Below are positions 1 through 9,127 of a stretch of 34,014 nt of DNA, one piece after another (within the stretch, counting starts at the first letter, position 1; each line of letters begins with the position of its first letter). A program made the translations under genes and the position numbers. This stretch comes from an uncultured Mycoplasmatota bacterium (GTDB lineage Bacteria; Bacillota_I; Bacilli_A; RF39; UBA660). The notes under the pieces are model-generated. The model made no database searches and was not told the origin of the DNA. It saw only the letters and a program-made list of their open reading frames with translations. Where the stretch lies: contig CAMLWN010000009.1 in the NCBI GenBank assembly GCA_946490195.1, positions 1-34,014 on the forward strand. Reading direction: 5' to 3'.

Positions 1-48
1 CGTCTCAACCTTGGCAAGGTCGCATTCTAGCCACTGAACCACACCTGC
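1..48 (-). tRNA. tRNA-Gly(GCC), 3' part cut off by the window edge
   Basis: Read on the minus strand from 48 down: acceptor 5' strand GCAGGTG, D-arm GTTC/GAAT around AGTGGCTA, then anticodon stem CGACC/GGTTG enclosing loop TTGCCAA. The anticodon is GCC (glycine). The variable loop start is present; the T arm and acceptor 3' strand lie outside the window. The first 48 positions match the canonical spacing 7-2-4-8-4-1-5-7-5. It is probably the first gene of a tRNA or unlinked unit continuing to the left. Confidence 0.9.
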
Positions 49-59
49 ATTGCATTAAT

Positions 60-88
60 ACTATATCAAAAAGAAAGAAAAAAAGCAA
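60..88 (-). promoter_or_regulatory. Possible promoter for tRNA-Gly
   Basis: On the minus strand there is TTGCTT (88-83), a 17-base spacer and TATAGT (65-60), 12 bases before the tRNA 5' end. The -35 box lies inside the terminator hairpin of the preceding nuclease gene, so the two signals overlap. Inferred from consensus similarity only. Confidence 0.45.
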
Positions 89-105
89 CAAAAAATTTAT
101 GTTGC
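85..105 (-). terminator. Intrinsic terminator of the nuclease gene
   Basis: On the minus strand GCAACA and TGTTGC form a 6-bp stem around a T-rich loop, followed by TTTTTTTCTTTC. The loop holds the TAA stop codon of the upstream nuclease gene, so coding region and terminator overlap. Confidence 0.65.
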
Positions 106-828
106 CAATTTACTCTTACCTGTTAAATAATCAATAGTAATTCCATCTTCTATATTATAAACAAAAACATTAAAACAAACTTCTCCACATTTGTCTTCTA
201 CACTACTAGCCTCAATTTGTACTCCACTTGCTACCAAATTATTTTCTTCAAAAATTGGTGTAACTCGATATAGAACATGATGATTTGTTTTTTTTACATA
301 TTCAGCAACCTGATTCTCAAAAGGTAGCATCCCTTCTACATTCATTGTTCGAGTACAAGTAATCAAATTTTTTTCATTCGCATTCTCTCCAGCTAACTGA
401 AACCCAATCAAATGACATCGATTATACAAATACTTACCATCTACAATATCATACTTTACTGATTGCCAACCACTTGGCTCAACAGAACTAATACTTTCTC
501 TATCCTCAGTTGGCATAAGCTCTTGGCTAATATTTACAAAAGCTATCCCACATCTTCCCAACGCATCTAAATCACTATAACGCTCAAAAGAAGTTGTTGT
601 ATAATCACTCTCTTCAAAATTAGGTTGATTATTATTTAAAACTTTATAAAGCTCTCCTTCATAAATAGGAACCTCCATTTTAGTCGCATAACTACCATTA
701 ATAAAAGGTAAATATTCTCTAATAGGTTCTACATAATAAACAACCACAGACATAATCAAAAATATAATAATCATGATAAGAAAACGGTTAACCAAATTTT
801 TTCTTTTTTTTCTTCTACGTCTACTCAT
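97..828 (-). CDS. Membrane-anchored DNA/RNA non-specific endonuclease
   Basis: The 243-aa protein starts with a very basic cytoplasmic stretch (MSRRRRKKRKN), then one membrane segment at about residues 14-32. The rest should lie outside the cell. The C-terminal half carries the beta-beta-alpha-metal nuclease signature: NRCH at 136-139, standing where EndA-type enzymes have DRGH, and NLITCTRTMN at 154-163, which supplies the metal-binding asparagine. This is the Endonuclease_NS_2/EndA-like family of Gram-positive bacteria, which degrades external DNA and RNA or processes it during uptake. His139 would be the general base. No competence genes lie nearby, so nutrient scavenging or defence against extracellular DNA is equally possible. 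The family call is firm; the biological role is inferred. Confidence 0.88.
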   Translation of the reverse strand: MSRRRRKKRKNLVNRFLIMIIIFLIMSVVVYYVEPIREYLPFINGSYATKMEVPIYEGELYKVLNNNQPNFEESDYTTTSFERYSDLDALGRCGIAFVNISQELMPTEDRESISSVEPSGWQSVKYDIVDGKYLYNRCHLIGFQLAGENANEKNLITCTRTMNVEGMLPFENQVAEYVKKTNHHVLYRVTPIFEENNLVASGVQIEASSVEDKCGEVCFNVFVYNIEDGITIDYLTGKSKLAT

Positions 829-874
829 GCACTACCATCCTTATTATCATTCACATTATACCACAAAAACCTAT

Positions 875-1528
875 TTAAACAAATTCCTGATTCATAATCC
901 AATTGATATCATCAATTGCTTTATCTAAATTAAATCTTCCGTTTCCAACCGGATAATATACTGCATAAAAAGTATAATCTTCTCCAAATATTCTTTTAAC
1001 AAATTTCTGTCTTCTTACTTGAGAAACAAAAATTTTTTTCCCTAAAACAATACTACTCACTTGATTTCCAAATAAAATAATTACCTTAGGCTTTACTATA
1101 GCTATTTCTTTTTTTAACAAAAACAAATATTTTTTCAAAACCTCATCAGGAAGTTCTCTAGCATCTACTTGAGTACACTTGCCTAAATTTGTCAAAAAAT
1201 ATTGATGTTTACAAACATTTTCATAAACCTCATAAGCAAAAGAAATCGTCCATTCTTTTCCTTTAATACTTCTTAATTTCTCATAAATATCTATATCGAG
1301 CAAATTTAATCGATAAAATATCTCCCAAACATTTTTTGTTCCAATCCAAGGAAACTTAGGCCCTTTCCAATCTTTAGAAGAAGCAATATTTCTTCCAGTT
1401 GGATTCATAAAGACAAAGAAAAGTAGAGGTTTATCTATACAGCCTCCATTATAAATAGAATCAAGTTCTATCGCTCCATATTTTTTTTGCATTTTATCAT
1501 AAATCGGAATCAATTCATCTAATTTCAT
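875..1528 (-). CDS. Uracil-DNA glycosylase superfamily protein
   Basis: 217 aa counted from the ATG at 1528. That ATG sits 6 bases after an AGGTG ribosome site; an in-frame GTG at 1537 overlaps the site itself and is less likely. The order of motifs is that of the UDG fold: FVFMNPTGRN near residues 38-47 (active-site loop position), YFLTNLGKC at 110-118, a buried strand KPKVIILFGNQV at 146-157, and YYPVGNGRFN at 191-200 where true family 4/5 enzymes have an HPS-type loop. It lacks the four iron-sulfur cysteines of family 4. The superfamily is clear, but whether it removes uracil or another base, or has lost catalysis, cannot be read from the motifs. It lies 26 bases downstream of the ABC transporter gene that ends at 1555. 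Confidence 0.75.
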   Translation of the reverse strand: MKLDELIPIYDKMQKKYGAIELDSIYNGGCIDKPLLFFVFMNPTGRNIASSKDWKGPKFPWIGTKNVWEIFYRLNLLDIDIYEKLRSIKGKEWTISFAYEVYENVCKHQYFLTNLGKCTQVDARELPDEVLKKYLFLLKKEIAIVKPKVIILFGNQVSSIVLGKKIFVSQVRRQKFVKRIFGEDYTFYAVYYPVGNGRFNLDKAIDDINWIMNQEFV

Positions 1529-1554
1529 AGAAAACACCTAAATTTATTTTAACA

Positions 1555-3972
1555 CTATTTATCTAAAATCGCATCAATTGGTTTAATACGTGTAATTTTT
1601 TTCAAAAATAAACTTGTAAGCATTAAAAGAAGAGCTAAAGTAAATAAAAGAACAAGGATAAGCACCAAAGGATTTTCTAAAAAAACCTGAATAGAATAAT
1701 ACAAATATTGATTTACTGAACGATTTATAAGAAAGGATACTAGAAAATAGAAAACAACAAACAAAAGATAAGATAGAAAACTAATTATACCCGTTTCATA
1801 AAGAAAAATTTTAATCACATCTTTTTCACTAGTTCCTAAAGCTCTTAAAATACCAATTTCTTTTTTGGCAGAAGAAATAGAAGTCGTCAAATAATTTCCA
1901 AATAAAAGAATAGTAAAAACAACAAATAACAAAGCTAAACACAAAAGAAAATAACGCAAAAAATAATACAAATGAATTACGGATGGAACCATATCAAATG
2001 ATGTATCTACCAAGTAATAAGCAGATGGATAAGAATTAGAAATAACAAATTCCGTATTTTCAAAAAGCTGTTTAAGTTTACTTGGATTTTCTTCTACAAT
2101 TCGTACAAAAGACGGCATATGAATATTTTCGCGAGCTTCTAAAACAACCGAATCACTAACATAATTAACCGAATCAAGAGTTATCCCTTTTACTTGTACA
2201 ATAAATAAAGAATTTTCACTAAACGGTCTACGTAAAATAAGTGGTAAAGAAAAACCATCAACCAAATAGTTTTGAATATATTCTATAAGCGAAGGTAAAT
2301 CATCTTGAAGGTTTTTATAATTTTCATTAAAACCCGAATCAATCTCTCTTAAAAAATCTACAGATAACACAACTTCATCTTTCTGTAAAGAAGAAATTTC
2401 TTCCAAACCATGTAAAGTAATAATTTGAGAAGAAGAAAACACATCGATATCTTGACTAAAAGTATCCCCTACTTGCAAACTAAGAGAATTTGCAACATTT
2501 TCTTCACTATAAAAAAGATTTTTAAAATACTCAATATCCTTAACATAAACAACATTCCCTTTAGAAGCATAATTTGTATAATAAAAACTTTCTAAATTTT
2601 CATTTGGAAAATGTCCAGATAAAAGATATTTTTCATACAAAGAAATGTCATCAAGAACAATTCCAACAATAAAAACATTCGTATTACCAAGCTTAATAGA
2701 ATGATTATCTTCTATCAATTCTTCATAATTTTTAGGTCGATAGATTTCTCCACTTGTATCCTTAATTCCATACTTTAAAATATAATCAGCCATATAACGG
2801 TGAATAACGATTTCATCATTATTTGAAGGAATGCGTCCTAAAAGATTTGAAAACAATGCATCATCCTCAATTTCAATAAAGTATTTTCCACTAGGAGTTA
2901 TAGGATAAAAATCATCTTTAACCCCATAAGTTTCTTCAAAAGAAAAAGATAAACTATATATACCTAAAGAAAGAGTATAAGCCGGATTCAAAACTCTCCC
3001 ACTAAGTGTTTCCAAATTTTTTAAATCAGTATCTATTAAATCAACGCTAGATTCTCCCTCATACTTATAAATATCTAATACAGACTGCTTATTATCAGTT
3101 AAAGCCTTTAAAACAAAAGCATCATCATTAAATAAAAACAAATTCATAGAAACGCCTAAAAACAATAAAGAAAGAGCCATAATAAAAATCGTTAAAAAAA
3201 GCTTAAATGGTTTTACTTGTAAATTTCGTAGAGCCATTTTTATAGCAAAAACAAAAGGAAGTTTAGAACTTTCAAAAGAAAGTTTTTTATTCTCTATCTG
3301 AATGTTTGGATTAGAGTCTTCTACTACCTCGCCATCAACAAGTTTAATAATACGTTCTCCATAACGTTTAGCAGATTCTTCATCATGAGAAACAACAATC
3401 ACCAATTTCTCTTGACTTATTTCTTTTAAAATTTCAAAAATTTGCTGACTAGAAGCATAATCTAAATTTCCTGTTGGTTCATCTGCTAAAATAATCTCCG
3501 GTTCCTTAACCAAAGCTCTTGCAATTGCCACTCGTTGTTTTTGACCACCAGAAAGTTCGTTAATTTTTCGAAGTGCTAACTCATCAATCGACATTTTCTT
3601 TAAAAGTGAATAAACCTTATTTAAATCTTTTTTCCCGTGTAATTCTAAAGCCAAACTTACATTTTCAAAAACATTATACTCTTCTAAAAGATTAAAATCT
3701 TGAAAAACAAACCCAATTGCTGAATTTCGATATTCATCATATTCCTGATTTGAAAATTGTGTAACATTCTTTTGATAAAAAAAGATTTCTCCACTACTCG
3801 GAGTATCTAATCCTCCAAGAATATTTAAAAGAGTAGACTTTCCACAACCACTTTTTCCTAATATAAAAACCATTCCTTTTGAAGCAAACTGTAAATGAAC
3901 ATTTTTTAAAGCAATAGTATCCGGTCCTTTTTTAGAACGATAAATTTTTGTAACATTTCTTAACTCCAACAT
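1555..3972 (-). CDS. ABC transporter, ATPase fused to FtsX/MacB-type permease
   Basis: An 805-aa fusion. Residues 1-220 are the ATPase: Walker A GKSGCGKST at 39-47, signature LSGGQ at 140-144, Walker B ILADEP at 161-166 and the switch His at 196. A membrane segment follows near 250-280, then a long extracytoplasmic domain of about 380 residues, then three C-terminal membrane segments of FtsX type. Such proteins do not pump solutes across the bilayer; they use ATP to drive changes on the outer side (peptide antibiotic removal, lipoprotein or cell-wall signalling). Gene order matches the last part of Ytr-type operons (YtrE and YtrF, here on one chain). Ribosome site AGGTG stands 5 bases before the ATG. 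A short palindrome, TTACAA-ATA-TTGTAA, lies upstream at 3987-4001. Confidence 0.9.
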   Translation of the reverse strand: MLELRNVTKIYRSKKGPDTIALKNVHLQFASKGMVFILGKSGCGKSTLLNILGGLDTPSSGEIFFYQKNVTQFSNQEYDEYRNSAIGFVFQDFNLLEEYNVFENVSLALELHGKKDLNKVYSLLKKMSIDELALRKINELSGGQKQRVAIARALVKEPEIILADEPTGNLDYASSQQIFEILKEISQEKLVIVVSHDEESAKRYGERIIKLVDGEVVEDSNPNIQIENKKLSFESSKLPFVFAIKMALRNLQVKPFKLFLTIFIMALSLLFLGVSMNLFLFNDDAFVLKALTDNKQSVLDIYKYEGESSVDLIDTDLKNLETLSGRVLNPAYTLSLGIYSLSFSFEETYGVKDDFYPITPSGKYFIEIEDDALFSNLLGRIPSNNDEIVIHRYMADYILKYGIKDTSGEIYRPKNYEELIEDNHSIKLGNTNVFIVGIVLDDISLYEKYLLSGHFPNENLESFYYTNYASKGNVVYVKDIEYFKNLFYSEENVANSLSLQVGDTFSQDIDVFSSSQIITLHGLEEISSLQKDEVVLSVDFLREIDSGFNENYKNLQDDLPSLIEYIQNYLVDGFSLPLILRRPFSENSLFIVQVKGITLDSVNYVSDSVVLEARENIHMPSFVRIVEENPSKLKQLFENTEFVISNSYPSAYYLVDTSFDMVPSVIHLYYFLRYFLLCLALLFVVFTILLFGNYLTTSISSAKKEIGILRALGTSEKDVIKIFLYETGIISFLSYLLFVVFYFLVSFLINRSVNQYLYYSIQVFLENPLVLILVLLFTLALLLMLTSLFLKKITRIKPIDAILDK

Positions 3973-4035
3973 ATACTCACCTATTCTTACAAATATTGTA
4001 AAAGATTATGTATAAAAACACAAGCACTTTACAAA

Positions 4036-4605
4036 TCAATTAATACCACACGACTCAAATACCCAAGGATAAAACCAAAAACCAAATTCCACTATATAAC
4101 ACACATGACCACTTAAACCTGTTTTTTTATTTTCATAAGAAATTATTTGATAACTTCCTTTATATCCTACTCCATAATACGTATCATTTATTAAAATCAT
4201 AAAAATAGGTTTTTCTAAAGAAGATATTCTATTAAAATCTACAAAAGCAAGCATAAGAATGACAAACAAAAGAATTCCTAAAATTCCTTTAATTTTTACA
4301 TTTTGACTCATTTCTTTAAAATTCAAACAAATCATATAAAGAAAAAATACGCTAAAAACAAATAAAGCTCCAAAAACTTCAGCCCAAAAATAAATTCCGA
4401 AAAAATAACTAATCACTAACGTAATGGGAATGACAAAAAGTAAAAAAAGAAAAGTCCATTTATATTTTTTTTTTAAAAGAAGAGACGTTTCTAAAAACAA
4501 CAAAAAAAACCAAACATAAAACAATTCTCCAAAAAAAAGTTCTTTCCAAAACAAATACAAGACAAGAAAAAGAAAACAACAACCAATCAATAACCATTTT
4601 TTCAA
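4036..4605 (-). CDS. Membrane protein of unknown function
   Basis: 189 aa with about five membrane segments (roughly 3-20, 25-42, 50-72, 78-95 and 106-124) and a C-terminal extracytoplasmic tail of about 60 residues. The tail contains DTYYGVGYK and ends in aromatic residues (FGFWFYPWVFESCGIN). I do not recognise the family with confidence. It sits between the ABC-2 permease and the MacB-type fusion, in the same direction, with 65 bases to the gene upstream and 63 to the gene downstream. It is therefore probably a member of the Ytr-like operon, perhaps an accessory subunit. Confidence 0.7.
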   Translation of the reverse strand: MKKWLLIGCCFLFLVLYLFWKELFFGELFYVWFFLLFLETSLLLKKKYKWTFLFLLFVIPITLVISYFFGIYFWAEVFGALFVFSVFFLYMICLNFKEMSQNVKIKGILGILLFVILMLAFVDFNRISSLEKPIFMILINDTYYGVGYKGSYQIISYENKKTGLSGHVCYIVEFGFWFYPWVFESCGIN

Positions 4606-4670
4606 AACTCTTCACCTATAATAAAAATAGCAAAAAAGAGAACAGAAAACAACAAAAAAAGAAAGAACAA

Positions 4671-5300
4671 TTAAAATTCTTTCTTTACATAAATTCTTTT
4701 ACTTATCTGATAAGAAATAAAAGTAACCAAAAATACAAGAATAAGCAAAATCCAAGGTAAATAAAGATGTAAAAAATGAGTAAGATTTTCAGGGATAGTA
4801 AGAGAAATATTTTTCATCAAAAATCCTACTAAAAAACTTAGCAAAAAAATACCTACAAATAAACCAATACGTCCCTTTTCCACTCCAAATTTAATAAGCA
4901 AAGGATACATAAAAGCTTGAAGAAGTAAGATAGATGCTCCACATCCAAGTAATAAAGAAAGGGTTTTTTGAATATCAAAATCTTGATTTACTAAACCAAC
5001 TAAAAAGGCAATCAAAAAAGTTCCTAGTAAAGCAATTGCCAAAAGTAAAATACTTCCAACATATTTAGATAATACAAGCTCTTTCTTTTTTACAGGCAAA
5101 CTAATCGTATAAGCATCCCATTTATTATATTCATCATAACTAAAAGTCGTCATAAACATCATCATACTAATAAAAGCAGGCACAAAATACAAAAAGTCAT
5201 TTCCTTCTAAAGCTATCAAACCAAAAACAAGTAAAAATATCAAAATAGTTCTTGCATTTCCTTTAATAAGCAAAAAATCTTTTAAAATAAGCCCTTTCAT
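4671..5300 (-). CDS. ABC-2 type transporter permease
   Basis: 209 aa beginning MKGLILKDFLLIKGN, a typical opening of small ABC-2 permeases, followed by about six hydrophobic segments. A short cytoplasmic loop contains SYDEYNKWDAYTISLPVKKKELVLSKY, the conserved region after the second segment in the YtrC/YhaP-like group; only part of it needs noting (PVKKKELVLSKY). The ATG overlaps the TGA of the ATPase gene upstream by four bases, so the two are translationally coupled and should form one transporter. The substrate is unknown; relatives act in bacitracin, acetoin or wall-antibiotic responses. Confidence 0.87.
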   Translation of the reverse strand: MKGLILKDFLLIKGNARTILIFLLVFGLIALEGNDFLYFVPAFISMMMFMTTFSYDEYNKWDAYTISLPVKKKELVLSKYVGSILLLAIALLGTFLIAFLVGLVNQDFDIQKTLSLLLGCGASILLLQAFMYPLLIKFGVEKGRIGLFVGIFLLSFLVGFLMKNISLTIPENLTHFLHLYLPWILLILVFLVTFISYQISKRIYVKKEF

Positions 5301-6157
5301 AAAACACTTCCTTTCACAAGTAAAACCATTAACTCTTCTAAAGTAATTTTATCCATAACCATCTTAGGATATTTCTTCTTAAGAAGTTCTGGATTTTTTA
5401 CCAATATTTCATATCCATATTTATTTTTTAAAAAGCGAATGACATCCCCTTTTGCTATAGAAGAAAATTCTTCAATTCCACATTTCAAAATCCCATAGTT
5501 ATCCATAATATCATCACGAGTTTCTTCCAAAACAATATGTCCTTTATCTAAAAATAAAATATAATCAGCAATATGTTCTAAATCGGAAGTAATGTGAGTA
5601 GAAAGTAGAAGAGTATGTTCTTCATCTTGAATAAAATCTAAAAATAAATCAAGCACTTCTTTTCGAACAATCGGATCAAGTCCACTAGTTGGCTCATCTA
5701 AAATCAAAAATTTAGGATGATGTGACAAAGAAGTAACAATTTCCAATTTCTTACGCATTCCCTTAGAGAAAGTTTTAATAGCTTTATTTCTAGGTAAAGA
5801 AAATTTATCTAAATAAGAAAAGAACAAGCCTGGATCCCAATTTTTATACAGATTTTTCATAATTTTATGAATATCATTTGCAGTCATTACCTCTGGAAAA
5901 AAGGAATTATCTAAAACCACTCCAATATCTTCTTTTATTTCACGAGCTTCTTCATTCATATCACGTCCAAATATTTGAATGCTTCCTTCACTTTGAATAA
6001 TTCCTAACAAGGATTTTATAAAGGTCGTTTTACCTGCTCCATTCTCCCCAATAAGACCAATAATCACTCCACCCGGAAAACAAGTAGAAATTGGACCTAA
6101 AACAAAATCAGAATAACTTTTCTGCAAATTCTTTACTTCAAGTATATTTTTCATCAT
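5297..6157 (-). CDS. ABC transporter ATP-binding protein (YtrB-like)
   Basis: 286 aa with Walker A GENGAGKTT at 37-45, a degenerate signature FSKGM at 130-134, Walker B LILDEP at 151-156 and switch His at 188. The roughly 70-residue tail beyond the ATPase core is typical of ATPases paired with ABC-2 permeases. The start overlaps the TGA of the GntR gene, and the stop overlaps the permease ATG, so regulator, ATPase and permease are one coupled unit. A second Met follows immediately; both are equally compatible with the GGGAG site. Confidence 0.92.
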   Translation of the reverse strand: MMKNILEVKNLQKSYSDFVLGPISTCFPGGVIIGLIGENGAGKTTFIKSLLGIIQSEGSIQIFGRDMNEEAREIKEDIGVVLDNSFFPEVMTANDIHKIMKNLYKNWDPGLFFSYLDKFSLPRNKAIKTFSKGMRKKLEIVTSLSHHPKFLILDEPTSGLDPIVRKEVLDLFLDFIQDEEHTLLLSTHITSDLEHIADYILFLDKGHIVLEETRDDIMDNYGILKCGIEEFSSIAKGDVIRFLKNKYGYEILVKNPELLKKKYPKMVMDKITLEELMVLLVKGSVL

Positions 6158-6531
6158 TTTTTTCTCCCATCTAAATATTCTAAAATTTCCTTCACTTCAT
6201 CTAAAGACACATGAAGACTTTTCGCAATATTCAAAGCTTTTTCTAACAAACTCTCCATTTCTTTTAATTTTTCTTCACGCATCAATTCCCTATTTCTTGG
6301 TGCAACAAAACTCCCTTTTCCATGACGTGTAATAATATAGCCTTCACTTTCCAATTCATCATAAGCTTTTTTAACCGTCATTACACTAATATGGAGATCT
6401 AAAGCTAAACTTCGAATACTCGGCAATAACTCATCTTCCTGTAGTTCATTGTTCATTATTTGTTCAATAATCCATTTTTTAATCTGCTCATAAATAGGAA
6501 CAGAACTACTATTACTAAGTAAAATTTTCAT
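6154..6531 (-). CDS. GntR family repressor, YtrA subfamily
   Basis: 125 aa. The ATG at 6531 is chosen because the ribosome site GGAGGG precedes it by four bases; an upstream in-frame TTG at 6543 abuts that site. The winged helix-turn-helix covers residues 6-75, with LPSIRSLALDLHISVMTVKKA as recognition region (residues about 37-57) and GKGSFVA as the wing. Only a 45-residue helical tail follows, with no ligand-binding domain, which defines the YtrA subgroup. These proteins sit first in ABC operons and repress them until wall-active antibiotics or similar stress appear. Here a strong promoter and an inverted repeat lie directly upstream, so autoregulation of the operon is very likely. Confidence 0.92.
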   Translation of the reverse strand: MKILLSNSSSVPIYEQIKKWIIEQIMNNELQEDELLPSIRSLALDLHISVMTVKKAYDELESEGYIITRHGKGSFVAPRNRELMREEKLKEMESLLEKALNIAKSLHVSLDEVKEILEYLDGRKK

Positions 6532-6544
6532 GAATCCCTCCAAA

Positions 6545-6577
6545 CTGTTATATAGAGTATATAACAGTATATAACAC
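6545..6577. promoter_or_regulatory. Palindromic GntR (YtrA-type) operator
   Basis: CTGTTATATA (6545-6554), spacer GAG, then TATATAACAG (6558-6567): a perfect 10+3+10 inverted repeat. A third half-site, TATATAACAC, follows directly at 6568-6577. The repeat covers the -10 box and likely start of transcription, the usual position for repression by steric block. That the GntR protein is the ligand is inferred from position. Confidence 0.8.
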
Positions 6578-6584
6578 TTGTCAA
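6556..6584 (-). promoter_or_regulatory. Sigma-A type promoter of the GntR-ABC operon
   Basis: On the minus strand there is a perfect TTGACA at 6584-6579, a 17-base spacer and TATACT at 6561-6556. It is the best promoter match in the window and lies 25 bases before the start codon. The -10 box falls inside the palindromic operator. Confidence 0.85.
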
Positions 6585-6684
6585 TAGAATATGTATACTT
6601 GCCAAATTATAACAAGGTAAAAACAAAGAATTATCATGAATTTTCATTCTCTCTAAATAACCATTAAAAACTTTTAAATTTAAA

Positions 6685-6714
6685 AAAAATAGCAACAAAT
6701 TTGTTGTTATTTTT
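6685..6714 (-). terminator. Terminator after the P-type ATPase gene
   Basis: A near-perfect hairpin with core CAACAAATTTGTTG (6693-6706) extends outward through A-U pairs on both sides. On the minus strand it is followed by a run of T. It lies 27 bases beyond the ATPase stop codon. It is A-rich on one side and T-rich on the other, so it could act in both directions, but no plus-strand gene needs it. Confidence 0.65.
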
Positions 6715-6740
6715 ATAATTTATACGAAAAAATAATAAAT

Positions 6741-9071
6741 TTAAATTTTTTTCATATCTTTCGTAACATTATCAATAATTAATTTTAATCCGACAACCAC
6801 AATGTAAGCAACAAATAAAGTACAAACTAAAACTGCTAAACCATCAGAATCAAGCGGAGTCAGATGAAGGAGCTTTTGAAACAAATACGTTGCCATAAAA
6901 TATCCTACAGCTGTAGTTGTACATAGAAAGGTACTTAAACGATTAAATGGTCGACAAGATTCAATAACTGCAAATACACTTACTCCACCAATAGTTAAAT
7001 ACTGAATAGTAAGCATCATATCTTCACTTATGTCAAGTCCAGCCCTCATAAAAGTTAAAACCACTAAACAAAGGATAATCGTCAAAGCATATGGTGAAGC
7101 ATTTTTTAAAACAGTTTTCAAAAAACTTCCTTCAATTGGTTTATCATTTCGCTTAAAGGATAAGAAAAATGATGTATATCCTTCAATAGCTAAATCTATC
7201 AAAGTAATCTGAATTGGAATAAATGGAAAAGGTGTATTTGTAATAATATTAAAGATAGATAATAGTACAGAATAAATAGTTTTAATAAAGAAAATCCTTG
7301 CCACATTTGTAATGTTATTAACAACTCTTCTACCTTCCATTAAAACATCTTTAAGAACACTAAAATCCGAATTTAATAAAACAATCTGTGAAACTTGTCT
7401 TGCTACATCACTTGCTTCAGGTAAAGTAATACTACAATCTGCTTGTTTTAAAGCAATCACATCATTCACACCATCTCCCGTCATGGCAACAGTCCGACCT
7501 TGACTTTGTAAAGCTTCAACAATAAGTTTTTTTTGATGAGGCAAAACACGAGCAAAAATACTATAATCATTAACAATCGATGCGATATCCTCATCATTCG
7601 TAACGGTAGATAAATCAATATAAGAATTATAATCTTCCAAGCCAGCTTTTTTAGCAATACTAGAGACAGTCAAAGGATTATCACCAGAAATAATTTTAAT
7701 ATCCACTTGTTGCTTTTTAAAGAATCCTAACATTTCCTTAGCATTTTTTCTTAATGGATCATCTAACTCAATAAAACCAATCATTTTTAAATCTTTTAAT
7801 CCATCTTCTTCAATAGCTTCTTTAGAATGAGCAATTCCTAAAACTCTTTTTCCTTCCTTTTGCAAATCTAAAACTCGCTTAGGTAATTTCATATCACTTC
7901 GTTCGATAAGTCTTTCAGGTGCTCCAATAACAATTGAACCAATCTCTTTAAAAGTTATACTACTCCATTTTCTCTCAGAAGAGAAAGCTACTCTATTCGT
8001 AACCTCATATTGTTCATTTCCTTTAAAATAATCCTTAATAGCATCAAAAGTAGCATTGGCTCCTTCCATACTATTTACAAACGCACACATCACATCATCA
8101 ATAGGTTTAGATAAAACATTCTCGTTAACAACCCAATAATCACTAACACGCATTCTTCCTTCAGTAATCGTTCCGGTTTTATCCAAACATAAAGTATCCA
8201 CATGAGCAAGTGTTTCCACACTATATAAATCCTGCACTAAAACTTTTTTCTTAGCAAGTTTAATAACTCCCGTAGCTAAAGAAATTGTAATCAAAAGCAT
8301 AAGTCCCTTAGGAAGCATTCCTAAAAGAGCTGCTGCCGTGGTAACTACAGAATCAAATTCACCAGCATTCCGTAAAAAATAAGCTTCAACAAAAAGCAAA
8401 ACCCCGATTGGGATAATAGCAAAACTTGTCGTTCGAGTTACTTTCTTCATAGAATTTACAAGTTCTGATTCCGCTCTTTTGTATTTTTTCGTTTCACTAG
8501 TAATATGAGAGACAAAATTGTCATTACCAACTTTAACAACCTTAGCATAACCTCTTCCACTAACAACATAACTACCAGACAATAAAGCATCATCTTTCAT
8601 TTTTAAAATAGAATCCGATTCCCCAGTAAGCAATGATTCATTTACTTCAATTTCCCCATCAATCATTACCGAATCCGATACAATTTGAGAACCAATTTCT
8701 AATAACATCACATCATCTAAAACTAGTTCATCCATTTTAATTTCTTGTTCTTCTCCATCTCGAATAACAGTAACTTTGCTTTCCTTTAAAACACTCAACT
8801 TTCTTACTAAATTTCGAGCATGAATTTCTTGATAAATTCCAATTCCAATATTAAGGATAATAATAGCCATATAAAATAAATTGGAATAAGCTCCAACATA
8901 AACTAAAGCAATAGCTATCAAAACATTAAAAAGATTAAACAAAGTAAAAACATTATCTCGTACAATTTCCCAATTCGTTCTAGTTTTATCATCATCTACT
9001 TTATTTACTTGTCCTTTTAAAATTCTATTTTGCACTTGCTTTTCACTTAAGCCCGTTATTTTTTCTTTCAT
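6741..9071 (-). CDS. Cation-transporting P-type ATPase (CtpE-like)
   Basis: 776 aa, with the P-type order: two N-terminal membrane segments (about 42-80), actuator motif TGES at 149-152, membrane segment 4 with PKGL at 254-257, phosphorylation site DKTGT at 297-301, nucleotide domain, the hinge GDGVND, and six C-terminal membrane segments. The PKGL element and GVNDVIALK hinge resemble the CtpE/MgtA-like group that moves Ca2+ or Mg2+. The soft-metal CPC/CPx motif and N-terminal metal-binding domains are absent, so copper, zinc or cadmium export is unlikely. The ion is not determined. It is a single-gene unit with a TATAAT at 9098-9093 and its own terminator. Confidence 0.93.
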   Translation of the reverse strand: MKEKITGLSEKQVQNRILKGQVNKVDDDKTRTNWEIVRDNVFTLFNLFNVLIAIALVYVGAYSNLFYMAIIILNIGIGIYQEIHARNLVRKLSVLKESKVTVIRDGEEQEIKMDELVLDDVMLLEIGSQIVSDSVMIDGEIEVNESLLTGESDSILKMKDDALLSGSYVVSGRGYAKVVKVGNDNFVSHITSETKKYKRAESELVNSMKKVTRTTSFAIIPIGVLLFVEAYFLRNAGEFDSVVTTAAALLGMLPKGLMLLITISLATGVIKLAKKKVLVQDLYSVETLAHVDTLCLDKTGTITEGRMRVSDYWVVNENVLSKPIDDVMCAFVNSMEGANATFDAIKDYFKGNEQYEVTNRVAFSSERKWSSITFKEIGSIVIGAPERLIERSDMKLPKRVLDLQKEGKRVLGIAHSKEAIEEDGLKDLKMIGFIELDDPLRKNAKEMLGFFKKQQVDIKIISGDNPLTVSSIAKKAGLEDYNSYIDLSTVTNDEDIASIVNDYSIFARVLPHQKKLIVEALQSQGRTVAMTGDGVNDVIALKQADCSITLPEASDVARQVSQIVLLNSDFSVLKDVLMEGRRVVNNITNVARIFFIKTIYSVLLSIFNIITNTPFPFIPIQITLIDLAIEGYTSFFLSFKRNDKPIEGSFLKTVLKNASPYALTIILCLVVLTFMRAGLDISEDMMLTIQYLTIGGVSVFAVIESCRPFNRLSTFLCTTTAVGYFMATYLFQKLLHLTPLDSDGLAVLVCTLFVAYIVVVGLKLIIDNVTKDMKKI

Positions 9072-9127
9072 AAAACACCACCGTATAAATCTATTATATC
9101 AATGCACAAAAAAAATGAAAAGGATTT

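Noticed and set aside
875-1528. Bona fide family 4 uracil-DNA glycosylase
   Set aside because: The iron-sulfur cysteines and the HPS-type loop are absent; only the superfamily assignment is kept.
5297-6157. Mycoplasma genetic code (TGA as Trp)
   Set aside because: TGA ends several genes in ATGA overlaps, and Trp is TGG throughout.
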